In this document: positions 7,691 through 15,741 of the stretch, piece after piece
Layout: every line of letters begins with the position of its first letter
Numbering within the stretch: the stretch's first letter is position 1
DNA from: Paenibacillus radicibacter
Lineage (GTDB): Bacteria > Bacillota > Bacilli > Paenibacillales > NBRC-103111
Length of the DNA stretch: 64,000 nucleotides
Direction: 5' to 3'
NCBI RefSeq assembly: GCF_024721995.1
Contig: NZ_JANQBC010000015.1
Location: 1-64,000, forward strand
The notes under the pieces: model-generated
Database searches by the model: none
Told to the model about the DNA's origin: nothing
Seen by the model: only the letters and a program-made list of their open reading frames with translations
Position numbers and translations under genes: made by a program

Positions 7691-9305
7691 GATGACGCTC
7701 CTTGAGAAGGTTGGACAGATGGTGCAATGCGGGTTTGAAGGAACTGTGCCGTCGGAAGAGATTAAACAATTGATTCGAGAGCAGCAAATTGGCGGTGTTA
7801 TTTATTTTAGCCGTAATGTGAAGACGATCGAGCAAGTTGCGAAGTTAAGCGATGAATTGCAAGAGGTGGCGGCTGAAGCAGGGGTCGCACCACTATGGAT
7901 TGCGATTGATCAAGAGGGCGGTATGGTGGCGCGTCTTACGGACGGTGTTGCGCTAATGCCTGGTAATATGGCGCTTGCGGCAGGTGGGCTTAATGAAGCG
8001 GTGTACCAAGCAGCATCCATTACAGGAGAAGAGCTGAGGGCGCTTGGAATTAATCTGAACTATGCGCCAGACATAGATGTGAACAACAATGCGCGTAATC
8101 CGGTAATCGGTGTACGTTCCTATGGGGAATCTCCTGAGCTCGTAGCGAATTATGGCAGACAAGCGATTCTTGGATTACAGGATGCAGGAATTGTCGCAAC
8201 AGCGAAACATTTCCCGGGACATGGAGATACGGAGAAGGACTCTCATCTGGATTTACCGACAATTACGCACGCACGTGAACGGATATACGAGGTGGAGCTA
8301 CGTCCGTTTATGGAGGCGATTGATGCAGGTGTCGATGCGATCATGTCATCACACATTCATTTTCCAGCGTTCGAAGATCAGAAACTCCCGGTTACGCTGT
8401 CTCACAATGTATTAACAGGATTGCTGCGCGAAGAATTGGGCTATCAAGGCGTTATTATGACGGATTGTATGGAGATGGAAGCAATCGCGACGCATTATGG
8501 AACGGTGGAAGCGTCAGTGATGGCCGTAGAAGCTGGGGCAGACATGATTCTCATTAGCCATCGTCATGATCGTCAGCTTGGAGCGATTGAAGCGATTGTT
8601 CATGCTGTTGAAAAAGGTCAGATAGCGGAGTCCCGAATTGATGAATCGGTGGAACGGTTGATGGCGCTGAAGCGCAAACGGGGTCTTTTTGCAGAGAAGG
8701 AAAGCATGGTTGAAGGTTTGTCTAAGGTTGGTTGTGATGCACATTTAGAGATCGCACGGATATTCAGTGAAGCTAGTGTAACGCTTGTGAAAGATGAGGC
8801 GAAGTTACTTCCAATTAACCAAGAGAAGAAGACGATCGTCATATCGATGGAAGCGGTTGTGTCTTCACTGGTGGATGAATCGTATGAGACTGTGATGACG
8901 TTGGGGAAAGCAATTGGTGCTGAAGGGTTCCAGGTCGAAGAAATTATTGTACCGATCCGAGAGGTAACAGACGCTCGAATAGAAGATATTGTTCAGGTGG
9001 CAAGTGGTGCTGAGCAGATCGTGATTGGGACTTATAATGCGCATTTATTCCCTCAGCAGCAGCTGATTGTGAAGCAGTTACAGCAATTAGGCAAACCCTT
9101 AATTGTGGTTGCTCTTCGTAATCCATACGACCTCCAGCTATTCGACAACGTGTCAACTTATGTGGCGATCTTCGAGAACAGACCGATGGCGCTGCAAAGT
9201 GTGGCTAAGTTCTTGAGTGGACGTATCGAAGCAAAAGGAAAACTGCCCGTTACAATAAGTGAACTATATCCTGCTGGCTGGGGAGTTGAGACAACTCATG
9301 TTTAG
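7677..9305 (+). CDS. nagZ: Beta-N-acetylglucosaminidase NagZ (GH3)
   Basis: Removes GlcNAc from muropeptides. About 542 residues of glycoside hydrolase family 3. The acid/base loop KHFPGHGDTEKDSH spans residues 177-190 and the nucleophile is Asp263 in MTDCMEM. It has no signal peptide or lipobox, so it is predicted cytoplasmic, matching NamZ. GGGAGG directly precedes two in-frame ATGs (7671 and 7677); spacing favours 7677. The frame is open far upstream inside namZ, but without a ribosome site. It overlaps namZ by 14 bp and anmK by 8 bp, so translation is probably coupled. A C-terminal domain of about 200 residues follows the TIM barrel, as in Bacillus NagZ. Confidence 0.93.
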   Translation: MDVSKMTLLEKVGQMVQCGFEGTVPSEEIKQLIREQQIGGVIYFSRNVKTIEQVAKLSDELQEVAAEAGVAPLWIAIDQEGGMVARLTDGVALMPGNMALAAGGLNEAVYQAASITGEELRALGINLNYAPDIDVNNNARNPVIGVRSYGESPELVANYGRQAILGLQDAGIVATAKHFPGHGDTEKDSHLDLPTITHARERIYEVELRPFMEAIDAGVDAIMSSHIHFPAFEDQKLPVTLSHNVLTGLLREELGYQGVIMTDCMEMEAIATHYGTVEASVMAVEAGADMILISHRHDRQLGAIEAIVHAVEKGQIAESRIDESVERLMALKRKRGLFAEKESMVEGLSKVGCDAHLEIARIFSEASVTLVKDEAKLLPINQEKKTIVISMEAVVSSLVDESYETVMTLGKAIGAEGFQVEEIIVPIREVTDARIEDIVQVASGAEQIVIGTYNAHLFPQQQLIVKQLQQLGKPLIVVALRNPYDLQLFDNVSTYVAIFENRPMALQSVAKFLSGRIEAKGKLPVTISELYPAGWGVETTHV

Positions 9306-10485
9306 TACATTACAGGCGAAGGCGGAGCGGCTTGTCGTGGGCTTGATGTCAGGGACGTCGCTAGATGGTATTGACGCAGCCATTGTACGTCTGGAAGGGA
9401 AAGGCATTCGCACGAAGGCGGAGCTTGTGCACTTCGAATCTTATGCCTATGAGGATGCATTCCGAGAGAAGCTCAAGCTCTTGTGCAGCCCGGATCATTC
9501 ACGGACACCGCATGTGTGCGCGATGAACTTCGAACTCGGTAATCGATTTGCAGATGCGGTCTTAGAGACTGTGGCACGTGCAGGACTTACGATGAATGAG
9601 ATTGATCTGGTTAGCTCTCATGGACAGACGATCTGGCACATACCAAGTGACATTCAAGATGATCCGTATGGGACGCGTTCTACGTTACAGATCGGGGATA
9701 TATCGGTAATTGCGAAGCAGACGGGAAAACCTGTTGTTGGTGATTATCGGACGGCAGATATGGCTGTCGGTGGACAGGGTGCACCTCTTACGCCATATGT
9801 GGATTATATCTTGTTCCGAGATGAAGAGAAGGGGCGGATCGTACAGAATATCGGTGGGATCGGCAACTGCGCGTCACTGCCAGCTGGGGGAGCGCCTAAT
9901 GAAGTGATCGCTTTTGACACAGGGCCAGGGAATATGATTATTGATCAGGCGGTGTATCAACTAAGTAATGGTTCGAAGAGCTATGATGCTGGCGGTGAGT
10001 GGGCGTCTGCGGGTACGGTTCAACATGCGCTCTTAGATGAGATGCTTCAGCATCCGTACTTTAATCTGCAGCCGGTGAAGACGACGGGACGCGAAATGTT
10101 CGGTAAGCAGTATGCCAATGATTGGCTTGCACGAGCACTTGAGATAAATATGCGTCCAGAAGATATTATCGCCACTTTCACAGCGTTCACGGCACGGTCG
10201 ATTGCGGACAGTTATAAGCAGTTTATTTTTGATAAACAAGACATTCATGAGGTGTTGGTATCGGGCGGGGGCGCACATAATGTGACGCTGATGCGGATGC
10301 TTGCGGAGTACTTGCCGAATCAAACGGTGATGTCGTCGGATAGCTATGGCATTACAGGAGATTCGAAGGAAGCGGTAGCATTTGCGATATTTGGTGATCA
10401 TTATATGTTTGGTGTCCCGAACAACTTGCCAGCAGCGACAGGTGCACAAATTCCAACGGTGATGGGGAAGCTCGCATTACCTTAA
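9298..10485 (+). CDS. anmK: Anhydro-N-acetylmuramic acid kinase
   Basis: Converts 1,6-anhydro-MurNAc to MurNAc-6-phosphate. 395 residues beginning just before the P-loop-like GLMSGTSLDGIDAAIV, the AnmK signature. Other conserved segments are SHGQTIWH, GDYRTADMAVGGQGAPL, NIGGIGNC, AFDTGPGNMIID and VSGGGAHN. The ATG at 9298 overlaps the nagZ end by 8 bp. AnmK implies that anhydro-muropeptides, products of lytic transglycosylases, are used by this Gram-positive organism. No murQ etherase follows, so the next step must be encoded elsewhere. Confidence 0.93.
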   Translation: MFSTLQAKAERLVVGLMSGTSLDGIDAAIVRLEGKGIRTKAELVHFESYAYEDAFREKLKLLCSPDHSRTPHVCAMNFELGNRFADAVLETVARAGLTMNEIDLVSSHGQTIWHIPSDIQDDPYGTRSTLQIGDISVIAKQTGKPVVGDYRTADMAVGGQGAPLTPYVDYILFRDEEKGRIVQNIGGIGNCASLPAGGAPNEVIAFDTGPGNMIIDQAVYQLSNGSKSYDAGGEWASAGTVQHALLDEMLQHPYFNLQPVKTTGREMFGKQYANDWLARALEINMRPEDIIATFTAFTARSIADSYKQFIFDKQDIHEVLVSGGGAHNVTLMRMLAEYLPNQTVMSSDSYGITGDSKEAVAFAIFGDHYMFGVPNNLPAATGAQIPTVMGKLALP

Positions 10486-10495
10486 ATCACCCCTA

Positions 10496-10524
10496 TTGGA
10501 TATTTAAGCCAGAACGATTATAAT
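10496..10524 (+). promoter_or_regulatory. Promoter of the RpiR-family regulator gene
   Basis: TTGGAT (10496-10501), 17 bp, TATAAT (10519-10524). It lies just after the anmK stop, so the regulator can be transcribed independently of the recycling operon. Confidence 0.7.
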
Positions 10525-10567
10525 GTTTAAGGTGATTAGATAGTTACATTGAGAGGAGGTGAGATAC

Positions 10568-11413
10568 ATGAATGGTGGACTCGTGAAACTCAAAGAGATT
10601 TATGATCAACTGAACCCTTCTGAGCAGAAGGTGGCCAAATATATATTGAAACATCCAGAACAGATGATTAGGATGTCCATCGCTCAATTATCTGAGGTGA
10701 GTGGTGCTAGTCAAGCTGCGATCGTTCGTCTATGTAAGTCTTTGGAGGTAAGAGGCTATCAGGATCTTAAGATTCGGATAGCCGGCGATTTACACCAGGT
10801 AGAAGAGCAAGGGTATCAAGACATCCGTATGCAGGATTCGCTTGAAACAATCATTCAGAACGTTACGAACAATAATATTCAATCGATTCGTGATACGGTT
10901 AAAATTTTGGATGCCAAAATGGTGGAACAAGCCGTAGAGGCGTTGCACCGGGCTAAACGTATCTTTTTCTATGGAGTAGGTGCTTCGAATCTGATTGCAC
11001 AGGATGCGCAGCAGAAGTTTTTCCGAATTAATAAGACAAGCTTTGCTTTTGCTGATCCGAGCATGCAGCTTACGACTTCCGTTACATTAACGAAAGAAGA
11101 TGTGGCGGTAGGGATTTCTTACTCGGGTGAGACGCCTTATGTCATTGGTGCCATTAAGCATGCGAAGAGTAATGGTGCGAAGACAATTAGTATTTCCAAG
11201 TACGGAACTTCTTCATTAAGTCCGTATATTGATATTCCACTTAGTATTTCATCGACAGATAGTGAAATTCGTAGTGGAGCCATTGCATCACGTATCTCAC
11301 AGCTTAATGTTATTGATATGCTATACATTTGTGTTGCAAGTAAGGATTACGAGAATTCGGTTGACTACTTGAATCGTACGCGCAAAGCGATCCGTGAGGT
11401 CGAGAATAAGTAG
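10568..11413 (+). CDS. murR: RpiR/MurR-family transcriptional regulator
   Basis: About 281 residues. The N-terminal HTH_6 domain (LNPSEQKVAKYILKHPEQM, then ASQAAIVRLCKSL) is followed by a SIS sugar-phosphate-binding domain (about residues 105-240, with GVGASNLIAQDAQQKF and VGISYSGETPYVIGA). This is the MurR/YbbH architecture that senses MurNAc-6-phosphate. Position directly after namZ-nagZ-anmK supports MurR; the ligand is inferred. The ATG at 10568 follows GAGGAGGTGAG; an upstream in-frame GTG overlaps the ribosome site and is unlikely. It has its own promoter and a strong terminator. Confidence 0.82.
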   Translation: MNGGLVKLKEIYDQLNPSEQKVAKYILKHPEQMIRMSIAQLSEVSGASQAAIVRLCKSLEVRGYQDLKIRIAGDLHQVEEQGYQDIRMQDSLETIIQNVTNNNIQSIRDTVKILDAKMVEQAVEALHRAKRIFFYGVGASNLIAQDAQQKFFRINKTSFAFADPSMQLTTSVTLTKEDVAVGISYSGETPYVIGAIKHAKSNGAKTISISKYGTSSLSPYIDIPLSISSTDSEIRSGAIASRISQLNVIDMLYICVASKDYENSVDYLNRTRKAIREVENK

Positions 11414-11427
11414 TAGTTGGTATGAAA

Positions 11428-11474
11428 AAGGGACTTTCCGATTCAGCTGTCGCTGAGCGGAAAGTCCCTTATTT
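11428..11474. terminator. Strong bidirectional terminator
   Basis: AAGGGACTTTCCG (11428-11440) pairs perfectly with CGGAAAGTCCCTT (11458-11470), with an A run before and ATTTT after. It separates murR from the convergent acetyltransferase gene. Confidence 0.9.
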
Positions 11475-11484
11475 TAACTGGATT

Positions 11485-12228
11485 CTAGATTAATTGTTTC
11501 AACCGTTTCTTTGCAGAATGAACAGTGAGTCTATGGTATGTAACTAATTTATTTTTGTAGACGACTCCGTAGATCCCATAAGGAGTAGGGGATAGTCTTA
11601 ATAGTTGTTCTCTGTGAGTTAGGTCGATAATCGTTGCATCTATGCCTAATTGACTAGCACCCGCTAACATATTTTCTGTTGCTACATCCACAAATGGACA
11701 CTGCTGGGTACGTAATAGGGTTAGATCATGAAATTGTTTAAGCCGCTCATCCCAATCATTAGGGAAAAAGGGGCTTGGTGCATGGTTGAACTTATGTACG
11801 AGTAGTTCAAATCCGTAAGGCGCTTGATCGATTTCAATAAAATCGTTCTTAATGAAGATGTCCTTGCTTGGTGTCCAAGAAGTATCAGGGTTCGTTATTA
11901 CAATTACACCATCTTTATTTTGTCTCTTCGCGTCTTCGATACATTTCTTAATCAATTCAGAGGCGTAACCTTTACCAGTCATACTTACCCACAAGCAATG
12001 GATGACCAAGTAATTTTCACCATAAACAACTCTTGAAGAGTGTTCAATGGGTGTATATTCAATAAAACCTGCTTGTTTACCGCTCTCCATTAGTTTGATG
12101 TATTTTAAACCTTCACCTAAACGTTTCAGAAGCCATTTCTTCTTTTGGATATATCCCGTTGAATTTGGCTGACTGCGAAGACAAAAACATCCATGCTCTT
12201 CTAAGTTTTCTTCAATTAAATCAATCAT
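11485..12228 (-). CDS. YoaP-like GNAT acetyltransferase with C-terminal YoaP domain
   Basis: About 247 residues. The N-terminal half is a GNAT fold (LVIHCLWVSMTGKGYASELIKKC is the acetyl-CoA-binding region). The C-terminal half (RTQQCPFVDVATENM...YHRLTV) resembles the domain of B. subtilis YoaP. The substrate is unknown. Start: ATG at 12228 (MIDLIEENLEEHG) preceded by GGGGAACG; an in-frame GTG at 12252 is an alternative with a weaker site. The stop lies beside the shared terminator with murR. The family assignment is from overall similarity. Confidence 0.78.
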   Translation of the reverse strand: MIDLIEENLEEHGCFCLRSQPNSTGYIQKKKWLLKRLGEGLKYIKLMESGKQAGFIEYTPIEHSSRVVYGENYLVIHCLWVSMTGKGYASELIKKCIEDAKRQNKDGVIVITNPDTSWTPSKDIFIKNDFIEIDQAPYGFELLVHKFNHAPSPFFPNDWDERLKQFHDLTLLRTQQCPFVDVATENMLAGASQLGIDATIIDLTHREQLLRLSPTPYGIYGVVYKNKLVTYHRLTVHSAKKRLKQLI

Positions 12229-12287
12229 TTGAACGTTCCCCAATAACTCCACCTACCTTGCATGGTCAATATATGAAAAGAAAGCAG

Positions 12288-12320
12288 AAAAGAAGCATTG
12301 GATGATGGATGCTTCTTTCC
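12288..12320 (-). terminator. Terminator after the Eis-like acetyltransferase gene
   Basis: AAAGAAGCAT (12289-12298) pairs with ATGCTTCTTT (12309-12318); on the minus strand it is followed by TTTTCTG. It separates the two acetyltransferase genes. Confidence 0.65.
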
Positions 12321-12352
12321 CGTGTTGTTTATCTATTGTTGTAGTCTATCAT

Positions 12353-13486
12353 TTAAACGTAATTCAGTCCGCTTACAAGCGGGAATGGAAGAGGGAAGAT
12401 TGTAGCAAGAGATTGCTTCACATCTACTGGAAGTCTCGTATTCGGCTCCGTGTCGAAGATGAGGGAAACGAGTTCTTGTGGTTCAAGTTCAAAGGATTGT
12501 TCGCCGAATGTCAGCTGGCATTTGCCTTGTTCCAAGTTCTTAAGGTTAAAGAGGGCTGCCGCTTCCGCGTTAGCTTGGTTTAAGTAAGGCTGTAACTCGG
12601 TTAAGAAGCGTTCTGAATTCACAATATGCACAGTTCCATAGTTGCTCTCTGCTTCGAATGGAACTTCTGACAAGGATTCATGTAAGACATCATCGTGCCA
12701 AATAATTGCAGCATCTAGACGGTCTAGATTGTAGGCAGTTACGACTTGCTTCAATAGAGAAGCTACGACACGTGGATCACCACCGTATTCAACAACGAAG
12801 GGTGGACGTCTCTTAACATAAGTTGTCGGCACACTCACGACAGCGAATGCGATCAGTTGACCATTTTGCTCGGCAACAAGGGTGCGATGTGTAAGTTTAA
12901 CACAGCTTGCATAAGCTTGAGCACGAATCATAGAAGCAAGTTCAGATATGCTCTGCTCATAACGGGAGAAGCGTGCACTTGCGACTTGATGAAGCTTAAA
13001 CCAGTCTGTTGCACCAAGCTCACGGATCGTGATGTCATCAGAGAGATTAGCGATTTGCTGAATGTTTTGCGGATCAAGCAAGTAACGCTTCACGGTGCTG
13101 TATTGGTAGCAGTGTGCACGAATATAGAGCGGACGATCACCCGATACAAGAAGCAAGGATGCACCAGTTTGGGAGATATGTACCTTAATCTGATCAAGAA
13201 TTTGTCCAGCATAACCTTTGCCTCGATAATCAGGGTGCGTACATACAGCGCCGAGGGAGTATACATCAAACTGAGAAGCGCCAACTCGGATTTGAGCAGG
13301 TACTAACCCCATGAATGCGACTAACTTGCCATCTTCAAAAGCACCGAAAGATTGTCCTAAATTTTCTGAAAATACAAGTGGAAAAGCATCTGCCATCGAC
13401 ACTTGTTCAGCGTCTCTAAAAATAGAATTCGCAAGTGTAATTGCTTCTATCATCTCATAATCGTGTAACGGTCTGATCTCTGTCAT
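12353..13486 (-). CDS. Eis-like GNAT N-acetyltransferase
   Basis: About 377 residues. The N-terminal GNAT domain (VYSLGAVCTHPDYRGKGYAGQ is the acetyl-CoA motif) is followed by a second GNAT-like half and a C-terminal sterol-carrier-like tail, the layout of the Eis / enhanced-intracellular-survival group. Such enzymes acetylate amines, sometimes aminoglycosides; no substrate can be named here. The ATG at 13486 has GAGAGGAA upstream. It is followed on the minus strand by a terminator and lies 25 bp downstream of the GntR-type regulator gene, so co-transcription with that gene is possible. Confidence 0.8.
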   Translation of the reverse strand: MTEIRPLHDYEMIEAITLANSIFRDAEQVSMADAFPLVFSENLGQSFGAFEDGKLVAFMGLVPAQIRVGASQFDVYSLGAVCTHPDYRGKGYAGQILDQIKVHISQTGASLLLVSGDRPLYIRAHCYQYSTVKRYLLDPQNIQQIANLSDDITIRELGATDWFKLHQVASARFSRYEQSISELASMIRAQAYASCVKLTHRTLVAEQNGQLIAFAVVSVPTTYVKRRPPFVVEYGGDPRVVASLLKQVVTAYNLDRLDAAIIWHDDVLHESLSEVPFEAESNYGTVHIVNSERFLTELQPYLNQANAEAAALFNLKNLEQGKCQLTFGEQSFELEPQELVSLIFDTEPNTRLPVDVKQSLATIFPLPFPLVSGLNYV

Positions 13487-13513
13487 CAATATTCCTCTCC
13501 CTTTAACTATAAA

Positions 13514-14212
13514 TTATTTATGTGTAAATTTTTGAACGACCTTCTCTACCTTGACTAAATGTTGCATCATTATCAGTGATGCACGCTGCTCATCTTGTGC
13601 AGCAATCGCTTCGTAAATCTGGCGATGCTCTTGAAGTAAAATCTCAGATGTAGCTCTCTCGTTATAAAACCATAGTTTACGAGTATCTTTCATGCTTTCT
13701 TGCAGGCGTACATGCAAGGATTCCATGAGATTCATCATGAGCAGGTTGTGGCTAGCTTTCGCAATTTGCAGGTGAAACTCAATGTCTGCAAGTTCACTTT
13801 GTTCTTCGTCATGCATGACAAGTTGCATGGTATCAAGTGTTCTCTTAAGTTTCTTGAGATCCTGGTCGGTACGTCTTCCAGCTGCAAGACTTGCACATCC
13901 ACTTTCAATAAATTTACGAGCTTCAATAATTTCAAGAATAGAGTCCGTCTTCTGGATGCTTAGCTCTTCTTCAGTAGGTAGTTGTTTATGAACGAAGCTA
14001 CCTCCACCGTGACGAATTTCGATATATCCCATCGCTTTCAGTGCACTGAGTGCTTCACGAATGGTGGAGCGTCCTACATCATAGCTAGCCGCTAGGTTAA
14101 CAACAGTAGGTAAGCGCTGTCCAGGCTCGTATTTCCCAGCCATAATCTGCTCTTTCAGATGTTCCATTACGATCTCATAACCCTTGCGGGGCTTCATAAT
14201 TTGGGGTGACAT
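13514..14212 (-). CDS. GntR-family (FadR/FCD) regulator, likely of glcDF
   Basis: About 232 residues: a winged helix (YEIVMEHLKEQIMAGKYEPGQRLPTV, GRSTIREALSALKAMGYIEIRHGGGSFV) followed by an all-helical FCD ligand-binding domain with the metal-site pattern (DIEFHLQIAKASHN, HRQIYEAI, HLV). This subgroup includes LldR and GlcC, which sense lactate or glycolate. It is divergent from glcD-glcF, so it probably controls them and itself. The ATG at 14212 has GGAGG upstream; a longer frame to 14248 does not. A palindrome in the shared intergenic region is a candidate operator. Confidence 0.85.
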   Translation of the reverse strand: MSPQIMKPRKGYEIVMEHLKEQIMAGKYEPGQRLPTVVNLAASYDVGRSTIREALSALKAMGYIEIRHGGGSFVHKQLPTEEELSIQKTDSILEIIEARKFIESGCASLAAGRRTDQDLKKLKRTLDTMQLVMHDEEQSELADIEFHLQIAKASHNLLMMNLMESLHVRLQESMKDTRKLWFYNERATSEILLQEHRQIYEAIAAQDEQRASLIMMQHLVKVEKVVQKFTHK

Positions 14213-14256
14213 GCATAACCTCCGTAAAAACAATATACACCTATTCAAGCATAAGC

Positions 14257-14290
14257 TATAATGAATGAAAAGTCATCAGATCACCTGACT
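14257..14290 (+). promoter_or_regulatory. glcD promoter -10 and candidate GntR operator
   Basis: TATAAT at 14257-14262 suits a plus-strand promoter, though its -35 is poor. Just downstream lies the palindrome AGTCATCAGATCACCTGACT (14271-14290; 14 of 20 positions symmetric, outer AGTCA/TGACT perfect). A repressor here would block glcD initiation. The match is visual only. Confidence 0.5.
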
Positions 14291-14325
14291 AATTATAAAT
14301 TTATTATACGTGAGGGAGAGAGGAT

Positions 14326-15741
14326 ATGCTAGAGCCAATTGTGATTGAAAAACTGCGTGCAATCGTAGGTGAGAAGCATTTTATGGAGCATACGGAAGCG
14401 CGGGTTGCTTACTCTTATGATGCAACGCCAATGTTGCAGCATTTGCCAGACGGTGTTATATTTCCAAGTTCTACGCAAGAAATTTCCAGAATACTTCAAG
14501 TTCTCAATGAATATAAAATTCCAGTCGTAGGAAGAGGGGCTGGAAGCAACCTTTGTGGGGGAACGGTTCCAGTTGAAGGCGGTATTGTAATGGTTATGAG
14601 TCGAATGAAAAAGTTAATCGAGATTGATACCGACAACCTAACCGCTACATTCCAGCCAGGACTCAATACGAAGGAGTTTCACCTTGCCGTTGAAAAACAC
14701 GGATTATTCTATCCACCAGATCCAAGTAGTATGGTTATATCGACACTTGGCGGCAATATTATGGAGTGTGCAGGAGGACTTCGCGGACTTAAGTATGGAA
14801 CGACCAAAGATTATGTAATCGGTCTTGAGGCTGTGCTTCCAAACGGCGACATAATTCGTACAGGAGGCAAGCTCTATAAGGACGTAGCGGGTTATGACTT
14901 AACGAAGCTGTTAGTCGGTTCAGAAGGAACTCTTGCGATTATTACCGAAGCGACAGTGAAGCTCTTACCAGCTCCAACTTACAAGCAAACGATGCTAGCG
15001 ATGTATCGCGATATTCATGATGCTGCACGTACGGTATCTGCGATTATTGGCAACCGCATTACACCTGCTACTTTGGAGTTTATCGATAATCCAACTCTTC
15101 GTGTTGTTGAAGACTATAATAAGATTGGTTTGCCGACAGATATGGAAGCGGTGCTATTGATCGAGCAAGACGGTGTGGATGAAGGACTTGTGAATAAGGA
15201 CATTCAAGAGATGATTCGTATTTGCAAAGAGCAGAATGCGGCTGATGTACAGCTTGCGACAACAGCAGAAGAGGCTGAGAAGTTAATGATGGCACGTCGC
15301 AGCGCACTTTCAACACTCGCTCGAATTAAACCAACGACGATTCTTGAAGATGCGACTGTTCCACGTTCGAAGATTGCAGAGATGGTCAACGCAATTAAGA
15401 AAATTTCAGAAAAGTATGACGTTCAGATCTGTACTTTCGGTCATGCAGGCGATGGAAACTTGCATCCAACTTGTGCGACAGATGCGCGAAATACCGAAGA
15501 GATCCATCGTGTGGAAATGGCGTTCGAGGAAATATTCGAGGCAGCCATCCAGCTTGGTGGTACGATTACAGGCGAACACGGTGTCGGTACAGTCAAAGCG
15601 CCTTACTTGGAATGGAAAGTAGGCAGCGCAGGGATCGAGCTGATGAAGAACATTAAGAAAGCGTTTGATCCGAACAACATCATGAATCCGAGCAAAATTT
15701 TTGCGAAGGAATCGAGAAAAAGAGTGGTGATTCATCAATGA
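14326..15741 (+). CDS. glcD: FAD-linked glycolate / D-lactate oxidase subunit GlcD
   Basis: 471 residues of the FAD-binding PCMH (VAO) family. The FAD-binding half has VVGRGAGSNLCGG, PPDPSS, STLGGNIMECAGGLRGLKYG and LLVGSEGTLAIITEATVKLLP. The C-terminal half has HAGDGNLHP and GEHGVGTVK, the substrate-site motifs of GlcD and D-lactate dehydrogenases. It oxidises a 2-hydroxyacid and passes electrons to GlcF. It overlaps glcF by 4 bp (ATGA). No glcE is present. Divergent from the GntR/FCD regulator. Glycolate versus D-lactate cannot be decided from sequence alone. Confidence 0.9.
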   Translation: MLEPIVIEKLRAIVGEKHFMEHTEARVAYSYDATPMLQHLPDGVIFPSSTQEISRILQVLNEYKIPVVGRGAGSNLCGGTVPVEGGIVMVMSRMKKLIEIDTDNLTATFQPGLNTKEFHLAVEKHGLFYPPDPSSMVISTLGGNIMECAGGLRGLKYGTTKDYVIGLEAVLPNGDIIRTGGKLYKDVAGYDLTKLLVGSEGTLAIITEATVKLLPAPTYKQTMLAMYRDIHDAARTVSAIIGNRITPATLEFIDNPTLRVVEDYNKIGLPTDMEAVLLIEQDGVDEGLVNKDIQEMIRICKEQNAADVQLATTAEEAEKLMMARRSALSTLARIKPTTILEDATVPRSKIAEMVNAIKKISEKYDVQICTFGHAGDGNLHPTCATDARNTEEIHRVEMAFEEIFEAAIQLGGTITGEHGVGTVKAPYLEWKVGSAGIELMKNIKKAFDPNNIMNPSKIFAKESRKRVVIHQ

